DNA of 12,743 bases from Chrysochromulina tobinii. Taxonomy: Eukaryota > Haptophyta > Prymnesiales > Chrysochromulinaceae. The notes below the pieces were generated by a model, which saw only the letters and a program-made list of their open reading frames with translations, did not search any database and was not told the DNA's origin. A program made the position numbers and the translations under genes. How positions within the stretch are numbered: position 1 is the stretch's first letter; each line of letters starts with the position of its first letter. The stretch lies in NCBI GenBank assembly GCA_001275005.1, contig JWZX01000348.1, positions 1 through 12,743 of the forward strand, in the 5' to 3' direction. Below, piece after piece: positions 7,793-12,743 of this stretch.

Positions 7793-7815
7793 ATTATTTC
7801 GCGTGGCGCCTCATA
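7793..7815. repeat. Right terminal inverted repeat (23 bp)
   Basis: Perfect inverted copy of the left terminus, followed at once by the GGCGTG duplication. It ends 123 bases before the ATG of the cyclic-nucleotide-binding-domain gene. Confidence 0.93.
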
Positions 7816-7821
7816 GGCGTG
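7816..7821. repeat. Right target-site duplication GGCGTG
   Basis: Exact copy of 7342-7347, directly outside the right terminus. The sequence matches the target as it stood before insertion. Confidence 0.85.
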
Positions 7822-7938
7822 CGCACAAACTCTCGAATTTCGTCGAAGAAATCTTCGTCTTGAAACTCTTCTAACCTCACCGCCGACACAGCGTTTTTCC
7901 AAGTGTTGAAACGCTGAACGGCAAATTTGCCGACTGTC

Positions 7939-9531
7939 ATGCAGGAAGAGCGAGGCGTGTCGGCATTTGGCGACGCCATCAGCTTCTGCAAGCTTCATGC
8001 GACTGAGCGCACCCCGCACCGCGTGCACACAATGGCCGTGATAATGATGGAGCACGTGCCAGCCTTTGCAAACAACGTGCCGTACCGACTGCTCGTAGAT
8101 TGCTGTAAGAAGATGCATTACAGCACGGAACCCGCGCACACACGCTTCAACGATGAGGACGACGGCAGCGTCGTGTTTCGCATCGTGCTATCGGGAAAGG
8201 TGCTCCAGACGCGGCGCTTGGGAACGGCTCGTCTTCCTGTTGGCTTCCTGGCCGCTGGCGACACGTTGGGCCTCTCGGCGATGGTCGAGATTGTACCACC
8301 CGGCATTCAATATACGGTCGTCTCGGATGCAGGCAGCGAGTTCGCATGCATTCGTAAGTTCGATTGGGAGCGCACCCTGCGCCAATTCTTTGAGAGGCAG
8401 ATCGCCGAGTACGCGACAGTGCTGTCGCGAGCACCAGCTTTCGCCGAGTGGCCACTGGCAGCGCTGCGAGGCGTGGTAGGCTCGTCGCGGGTAGTCACTG
8501 CGCCACCGGGTGCGCTGGTCATGCGCCAGGGCGACGCATCGGACGAGCTCTTCGTGGTCCGCTCGGGCGAGGTGAGGCTCCTCAAGTCGATGCTGACACG
8601 CGAGGTCGCACGGTGGCCCTCGACCAAGGCGCCCATGCAGCCGGGCTCAAGAGCAACCAGTGCTAGGCTGTCGTCGAGAGGTGAGCATGGTCACTCCTCG
8701 CCGAGAGCGCGGCCTTCTTGGGGACCTCCGCCAAGCCGCCCATCTCCAATGGCAGTGGCAGAGACGCCCGGCGAAGCCGATCCCATCACGGAGGAGGGAG
8801 TAACTACATGCCACCGCCTTGTCGTTGCGGGTGGCGCGGTTGAAGCCAACTGTTTCGGCCATGACGAAGCCCTCGCGGTGATCATTCGACTTGCGACTGC
8901 GCGAACGAGCGTGTCCCTCGGGGGTGCAGTGTCCCCAGGGCACCCATCGATCTCCATTCCTCCGCCTATCCGCCGCAACGCGAATGCCTTCTGCATCTCT
9001 ACGGTGCATGCACTCGCCATCGCGCCGCTGCTTTTGATGATCCACGCACCCAAACCCGAGCTCCTCGGCGCGCTAGTGGCCGCTTTTGGTGGCCGAGCTC
9101 TCTCGTCCACCGCGTTTACTGAACGGCTCCTTCACGAACGCAAATGGACTCGGTACAAGGAGCGCGAGCTGGCGGCCCATGCACTCGCGCGCTCGGCACC
9201 GACGGTTTTCAAACTCTGTATAGGCTCACGCACAGAGACGCCCAAGTTTGTGGTCGGCAACCACAGCCGGCCGGCCTCCGCCGCACCCGATAGCCGCTCA
9301 CTCGACTCGGCAGGTGCAGCACGTGCGAGCAGCCGCCTGGGATATGGCCTGGACGAGCTCAATGAGCACATGCAAGCGGTCGTGAACGGCGCGGCGGCGG
9401 CTGAGCTGCTCGAAGCCCCAGGTGAACTCGGTGCGACGCTTGTCGAGTGGAGCATGCGTCGCGTTCGAGAGCACGTGAAACCTCGACGAGCAACGCAGCA
9501 TGGAAAGGCCTCAGTTGTTGGACCCACATGA
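7939..9531 (+). CDS. Protein with two cyclic-nucleotide-binding-like domains
   Basis: Probably a soluble cAMP/cGMP sensor or regulatory subunit; the partner is unknown. The first in-frame ATG is 7939 (MQEERGVSAFGD), giving 530 residues. An upstream exon cannot be excluded. Residues 20-45 (LHATERTPHRVHTMAVIMMEHVPAFANN) are the usual lead-in helix. Domain 1 (about 45-150) contains VVFRIVLSGKVLQ and VGFLAAGDTLG but lacks the Glu and Arg of a phosphate-binding cassette, so it is probably degenerate. Domain 2 starts at LSRAPAFAEWPLAAL (162-176), with MRQGDASDELFVVRSGEVRLLKS (195-217). A 75-residue Ser/Pro/Arg-rich insert (about 218-293) follows. The fold then resumes at HRLVVAGG and the cassette-like CFGHDEALAVII...ARTSV (305-325), where Glu and Arg are present. 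A basic tail WTRYKERELAAH (403-414) and a disordered region complete it. There is no membrane segment, kinase domain or channel domain. Its promoter region holds the transposon. Nucleotide binding by domain 2 is inferred. Confidence 0.82.
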   Translation: MQEERGVSAFGDAISFCKLHATERTPHRVHTMAVIMMEHVPAFANNVPYRLLVDCCKKMHYSTEPAHTRFNDEDDGSVVFRIVLSGKVLQTRRLGTARLPVGFLAAGDTLGLSAMVEIVPPGIQYTVVSDAGSEFACIRKFDWERTLRQFFERQIAEYATVLSRAPAFAEWPLAALRGVVGSSRVVTAPPGALVMRQGDASDELFVVRSGEVRLLKSMLTREVARWPSTKAPMQPGSRATSARLSSRGEHGHSSPRARPSWGPPPSRPSPMAVAETPGEADPITEEGVTTCHRLVVAGGAVEANCFGHDEALAVIIRLATARTSVSLGGAVSPGHPSISIPPPIRRNANAFCISTVHALAIAPLLLMIHAPKPELLGALVAAFGGRALSSTAFTERLLHERKWTRYKERELAAHALARSAPTVFKLCIGSRTETPKFVVGNHSRPASAAPDSRSLDSAGAARASSRLGYGLDELNEHMQAVVNGAAAAELLEAPGELGATLVEWSMRRVREHVKPRRATQHGKASVVGPT

Positions 9532-10210
9532 ATTCTGACCGGCGCGGCATGAACAGTCGGGCCCGGCTGGGGAATGGGAATATGCGTTATGCCCTTGTCG
9601 AAGTGCGATACGCGGTACACGCGCGGCGGCTCACGCATACGACTTCGTAACGGCCTTGACCTCGTTGAGCTCACGAGATGCGACGATGACCCACGCCAGA
9701 TCATGTAGAAGAGCAGATGCTCAAACCGACAGACGAGCCCGTTTTTGTGAGACGTGCACGACCAGCACCAGGCTCTGCCGTCTGCGCGCGCCCGCGCGGG
9801 TGGGAACTGCCACCTCGTAGGTAAATTACGATTAAAAGGCGAGGCGACACCGCACGCTTCACTAAGCTAATGATTTAAGCGTAACGCCGCGCTCTAGACC
9901 GCCCATGTCGCCGGTCTTGAGCCGCCGTCGCGCCGGGGAGGGCGGAGCTCGCAACTCGATCTCTATCTCCGCAAGTTCGCTCGCCCCACAGAAATCCATG
10001 CTCCACGTCCGCAAGGAATCGGCTTGGCTCCACACGTCCACAGCCACAATGCCCGCGAAGCATTTCGCGACAGCCGACACTGCATTACCTTGGTAATCTG
10101 CTCACTGTATGTGCCCTGAGGCTAATACTGAAGATCCTGTAGTCCTGTGCAAAATCAGTCCTGCCGAATCCTGCAATCTGTACGCTGAACCCTTATAGCC
10201 ACCGCATCCC
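9532..10210. other. Convergent intergenic region, no convincing gene
   Basis: The stretch lies between the stops of the CNBD gene (plus) and the MATE gene (minus) and should contain both 3' UTRs. The longest notable open stretch is on the minus strand, from about 10101 to 9862. It has no early ATG, uses varied codons (AVDVWSQADSLRTW, then ELAEIEIELRAPP), and shows no domain I recognise. It could be an orphan exon or chance. Four TCCTG motifs cluster at about 10135-10185. No tRNA or other RNA gene was found. Confidence 0.4.
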
Positions 10211-11800
10211 TCAGCGCTGAGTAATATGGCTCGAGAGCATACCTCCCTTACCGTAGATTCGCAAGGCCAGGCCGATTAAGATCGAAAAGTTGAGGACGCC
10301 GAAGCTCGACATGACCCCAACAAGGCCGAGGCCCTGGCGCATCGCAAGGTCGAGGCTGAGTATTGTGAGGACCTGGGCGACCACGTTCGTCTTCCAAAGG
10401 ACACCCCACTTCCCAATACCCATCGCCGTGCCCTCCATCGCACAGCATGCGGGGTTGGTAATCTGGATGAGCGCGCCCACCACGACGGCGGGAGCGGCGG
10501 CGGCCTGGATGGCGGCGTTGGGCGTGAAGAGCCGAAGCAGGTGGGGAAGGGCCGTCAGCTGTGCTGTGCAGACCAAGCAGCCGAGCACCACGCTCCAGCC
10601 CAAGACACGCTTGGACGCCAAGGCGGCCTCGTTCACCGAGATTGCGGCACGCGAGGCGACGTAGGCTGAGGAGGTTGCCTGCATGGCTTGGCTTACCGTC
10701 TCCCCCAGGAAGTAGAGAGTCATCGCGATCGAGTAGGCAGCTCCAGTGAGACCGGAGATGTCCATCGACTGAGCAGCTTTCGTACGCGCAAGCATGATCA
10801 ACATGAGCGTCACGTCCGTCACTGGCAGCCCCATCACATCCAGTGCAGCCCGCCTCGAACGAGAGTTTGTCTTGCTCATGCTCGTCTTCGTACCGGTGCC
10901 GGGACTTGGCTGTGCTTCGCCGTTGTCCGTCACGGATTCAGCCACACCGGCCGCGAGCAAAGGCCCCACCGTCCTCAAGTTGGGAGGCGTTAGGATACCC
11001 TTCAGCGACGCCATCCGCAGGCGCAGGAGCAGCACAAAGTACATGCATGCAGAGCAAATCTCTGAGACTGCCGTGGCAAGAGCTGCACCAGTCACACCGA
11101 GCCCGCCGCCAAACATCAGGATGGGGTCCAGCACCAGGTTGAGGAGGTTTGAGGCGCACGCGATCCCGAGCGGAGTCACGGCGTCCAGCGTCCCTCGAAA
11201 GGCGGCGAACGACACGGCGGAGAAGGCTGCTGGCACAGCGCTAAGTGACCGCAGCCGTAAGTACTGCGCCGCGAATGGGGCTGCCAACGCTCCTTCTGGA
11301 AGCACGAAGCTCAGGATCTTTTGCGGCCATCCCACGAGGACGACCATGCCAACAAACCCAAGCGCGCACGCAACGAAGAGCGAGTTGCACGTGCGGTCGT
11401 GCACGCCTTCAACGTCGCCAGCTGCATGCGCTCGCGCCACCAACGGGGTCGTCACCTTCGGAACAAAGATTAGGATGTTGAAGAGGGAATTGAAAACTTG
11501 ATTCGCAACGCCCTGTCCGGCCAGCGACACGGCGTCGCCAAGCCTTCCAACCCAAAAGGTATCGACGGCTCCTGTGAGCGGCACCACGGCGAGGTTTCCC
11601 AACGAAGGAGCGTACAGACTCATGATTTGCTTGTCCATCGCGTCACCTCGAGGGAGCCAATCTGGGAGTTTGCGCTTTGCGGTGCTGCCTCCTGGCGGTA
11701 CGCCGCTCATTCGAGGTCTCGCTCGGACCAGTCCTTGGCTGACGAATACACCCTCGTGAAGCGCAGCAGCACATAAGAGCGCCACAAGCGCACACGGCAT
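10211..11800 (-). CDS. MATE family (multidrug and toxic compound extrusion) transporter, probably plastid envelope
   Basis: MATE proteins export organic cations, phenolics or citrate in exchange for H+ or Na+. The protein is 529 residues, a normal length for plant plastid-type MATE proteins. The ATG at 11800 follows directly on an in-frame TGA. Residues 1-50 form a leader with a hydrophobic start (ALVALLCAAAL) and an Arg-rich segment (VRARPRMSG), which suggests organelle targeting by a signal plus transit peptide. The membrane region begins near 56. Family signatures are VDTFWVGRLGDAVSLAGQGV (79-98), FRGTLDAVTPLG (201-212) and NLVLDPILMFGGGLGVTGAA (221-240). A hydrophilic Ser/Arg-rich loop (292-318) separates the two six-helix halves, as expected. 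The second half has FLGETVSQAMQATSSAY (364-380) and a late AMEGTAMGIGKW (454-465). About 12 hydrophobic segments are visible. It is convergent with the CNBD gene and divergent from the Pro-rich gene. Substrate and plastid location are inference; a plasma-membrane location is possible if the leader is only a signal peptide. Confidence 0.92.
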   Translation of the reverse strand: MPCALVALLCAAALHEGVFVSQGLVRARPRMSGVPPGGSTAKRKLPDWLPRGDAMDKQIMSLYAPSLGNLAVVPLTGAVDTFWVGRLGDAVSLAGQGVANQVFNSLFNILIFVPKVTTPLVARAHAAGDVEGVHDRTCNSLFVACALGFVGMVVLVGWPQKILSFVLPEGALAAPFAAQYLRLRSLSAVPAAFSAVSFAAFRGTLDAVTPLGIACASNLLNLVLDPILMFGGGLGVTGAALATAVSEICSACMYFVLLLRLRMASLKGILTPPNLRTVGPLLAAGVAESVTDNGEAQPSPGTGTKTSMSKTNSRSRRAALDVMGLPVTDVTLMLIMLARTKAAQSMDISGLTGAAYSIAMTLYFLGETVSQAMQATSSAYVASRAAISVNEAALASKRVLGWSVVLGCLVCTAQLTALPHLLRLFTPNAAIQAAAAPAVVVGALIQITNPACCAMEGTAMGIGKWGVLWKTNVVAQVLTILSLDLAMRQGLGLVGVMSSFGVLNFSILIGLALRIYGKGGMLSSHITQR

Positions 11801-12000
11801 TCAAGCTCCGGAGATCGCGACCCACTCTCTCGGCGGCGTCGCTGTGAAAAACAACCGTTTGCTGTGAAATCGATTTTTGGAAACTGCACAGCTCTTTTCT
11901 CTCGAATCCAGGGTTCGTGAGACAAAGAATAAATTTGCCGCATGCATGAGTCAAATGCTTCATGTAGCTGTTGGGGCAGCTCCGACGGTTTTAACACGCC
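11801..12000. promoter_or_regulatory. Divergent promoter region between MATE and the Pro-rich surface protein gene
   Basis: 200 bp lie between two divergent ATGs, so both core promoters must be here or nearby. The region contains a pair of 9-bp direct repeats GCTGTGAAA at 11841-11849 and 11861-11869, 20 bp apart (about two helical turns), which could be a paired factor site. It is more AT-rich than the flanking genes. No TATA box is clear. The role is inferred from position. Confidence 0.4.
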
Positions 12001-12743
12001 ATGAAGTTGCCCTCTTTCGTAGCGGCACTTCGCCTTGCGCTCGCGCACGCCTTCGGCGGCCTCACCCACAATGCCCACCAGGACAGCAGCGGGAGCGCCG
12101 GCGTCTCGGCGCCGCTTCCAGTGTTTGAGCGCCCCGGCGACCAAGAGATTCCGCGCGGCTGGGACGAGGTCCGTCTGAACCCGCTCAAGGCGACGGCAGT
12201 CATAGGCAACGCACGCGTCAACATCTGGGCGTGGACGCTCCCGCCGCCGCCGCCGCCCCTCCCGCCAAATGCCCTGGACGATGGCAGTGAGTGCTGCGAT
12301 TCGTACACGCTCGGCGTGTGCGATTCGTGCAACTCTCTCACGTGCCTGAATTGCTGCGAGCACGTCGATGTTGCTCCAGCACCCTCGCCGCCTCCCGCGC
12401 CGCCGCCGTGCATGCCACCATCGCCGCCGCCAATGCCACCGCGCCCGTCCCCGCCGCCCTTGTCGCCACCCAGCCCGCCGCCTTCGCCACCGCCACCTAA
12501 GCGGCCACCTTCGCCACCGAGCCCACCTTCAAGCCCTCCTCCACCGCCGCCCTCGCCCCAACCGCCACCCTTCCCGCCCAATTCATCGCCACCGCCGCCG
12601 CCGCCGCCGCCGCCCATGGCACCCACCTCGCCCTTGCCGCCGCCACCGCCAAGCCCGCCTTTCGCCCCACCTCCTCCACCTCCTGCGCCATCGCCTCCGC
12701 CATCGCCGCCGTCGCCCCCCGTCCACCGCCGTCGCCGCCGCCA
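12001..12743 (+). CDS. Ser/Pro-rich pherophorin/extensin-like secreted protein with Cys module (3'-partial)
   Basis: The frame is open from ATG 12001 to the right edge, with an in-frame TAA at 11992-11994 just upstream. Residues 1-20 (MKLPSFVAALRLALAHAFGG) resemble a weak signal peptide. Residues 21-80 are a non-repetitive domain ending in VNIWAWTL. A first PPPPPP run follows at 81-86. Residues 98-119 form a compact Cys module with seven cysteines in the pattern CC-x7-CxxC-x4-CxxCC. From about 124 on, the protein is almost all Pro and Ser (SPPP, PSPPP, PPPPPPPP), typical of hydroxyproline-rich cell-wall or matrix proteins whose prolines are hydroxylated and glycosylated. A C-run at 12715-12720 ends the Pro/Ser frame: downstream the annotated frame reads VHRRRRR, while one extra base would keep it PRPPPSPPP. 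This suggests a one-base deletion or sequencing error. Secretion and wall location are inferred from composition. Confidence 0.75.
   Translation, partial: MKLPSFVAALRLALAHAFGGLTHNAHQDSSGSAGVSAPLPVFERPGDQEIPRGWDEVRLNPLKATAVIGNARVNIWAWTLPPPPPPLPPNALDDGSECCDSYTLGVCDSCNSLTCLNCCEHVDVAPAPSPPPAPPPCMPPSPPPMPPRPSPPPLSPPSPPPSPPPPKRPPSPPSPPSSPPPPPPSPQPPPFPPNSSPPPPPPPPPMAPTSPLPPPPPSPPFAPPPPPPAPSPPPSPPSPPVHRRRRR

Larger units (their letters stand above)
7348..7815. mobile_element. MITE-like non-autonomous DNA transposon (468 bp) with 23-bp TIRs
   Basis: The left terminus 7348-7370 (starting TATGAGGCGCCACG) and right terminus 7793-7815 are exact reverse complements over 23 bp. They are flanked by a direct GGCGTG duplication. 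The interior is clearly AT-richer than the flanking genes, contains no transposase, and holds a 63-bp tandem duplication, a 15-bp hairpin and an inverted pair of subterminal motifs. Length, termini, duplication and lack of coding capacity define a miniature inverted-repeat element moved in trans by an unknown transposase. The TSD length and terminal sequence do not fit the TA, TTAA, 3-bp or 8-bp classes. From memory, 6-7 bp duplications are reported for IS3EU- and Dada-type elements, but the ends were not compared. The element fills the space between the divergent starts at 7326 and 7939. Without it and one TSD copy those starts would be about 138 bp apart, so it probably altered one or both promoters. 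Confidence 0.88.

Noticed and set aside
7614-7874. Short plus-strand ORF across the 63-bp repeats, giving a repeated VQTDFGDRSCKLFVV
   Set aside because: The repeat in protein only reflects the DNA duplication with a period divisible by three. It has no domain and lies in a non-coding transposon.
7794-7991. Minus-strand frame reading FAVQRFNTWKNAVSAVRLEEF, protein-like and ending in the right TIR
   Set aside because: It overlaps the opposite-strand start of the CNBD gene, whose lead-in helix and domain 1 are far more convincing. It has no recognisable domain and stops inside the transposon terminus. In the reconstructed pre-insertion sequence its frame does not join the glycosyltransferase-like frame.
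9132-9704. 190-aa minus-strand ORF
   Set aside because: It mostly overlaps the 3' half of the CNBD gene and is Arg/Ser-rich, as expected of a shadow frame. The part beyond 9531 shows no domain.
10794-11501. 235-aa plus-strand ORF
   Set aside because: It is antisense to clear MATE signature motifs and has no family features of its own.
11900-11960. Possible tRNA T-loop-like GGTTCG near 11910
   Set aside because: No matching acceptor, D-arm or anticodon arm could be placed on either strand.
11991-12626. 211-aa Gly-rich minus-strand ORF
   Set aside because: It is the antisense of proline codons: CCN read backwards gives GGN glycine. The plus-strand Ser/Pro protein with its Cys module explains the sequence.

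Overview
The window is GC-rich nuclear DNA of a photosynthetic protist, most like a haptophyte-type alga (inference). The reasons are: a plastid D1-processing protease gene of eukaryotic style with an N-terminal extension and low-complexity inserts; a plastid-type MATE transporter with a leader; a Ser-Pro-rich pherophorin/extensin-like surface protein; a fragment resembling the AP2/ERF-like domains that are abundant in haptophytes; and single-gene transcription units rather than operons. No ribosome binding sites, operon spacing, tRNA, rRNA or CRISPR were seen. The main coding regions read through without needing introns.

Layout, left to right. (1) 1-3121, minus: a large multidomain protein running off the left edge. 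It has an acidic/Ala-Pro N-terminus, a protist domain with FFWDFPSLYQ and RGWCVFE motifs interrupted by an RRM-like segment, a helical region and a C-terminal SPRY-like domain. Its reading frame changes near 995. (2) 3122-3373: short divergent promoter. (3) 3374-5548, plus: CtpA-family S41 protease with complete Ser/Lys/Gln catalytic residues. (4) 5549-6513: 3' regions, a degenerate AP2-like fragment (5805-6137, minus), and a 13-bp tandem repeat with a hairpin. (5) 6514-7326, minus: glycosyltransferase-like protein. (6) 7348-7815: an AT-richer non-autonomous DNA transposon (MITE-like) with perfect 23-bp terminal inverted repeats and a 6-7 bp target-site duplication. It sits exactly between the two divergent starts on either side. 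(7) 7939-9531, plus: protein with two cyclic-nucleotide-binding-like domains. (8) 9532-10210: no convincing gene. (9) 10211-11800, minus: MATE transporter. (10) 11801-12000: divergent promoter. (11) 12001 to the right edge, plus: proline-rich secreted-type protein with a Cys module.

The genes share no evident pathway. CtpA and MATE both point to the plastid, and the glycosyltransferase-like and Pro-rich proteins to the secretory or cell-surface compartment, but nothing shows a joint system. The strongest new object is the small transposon and its position in a shared promoter. The most unusual protein architecture is the RRM-like insert inside the RGWC domain of the leftmost gene. Two places (near 995 and at 12715-12720) look like single-base frame breaks in GC-rich sequence and could be assembly errors.
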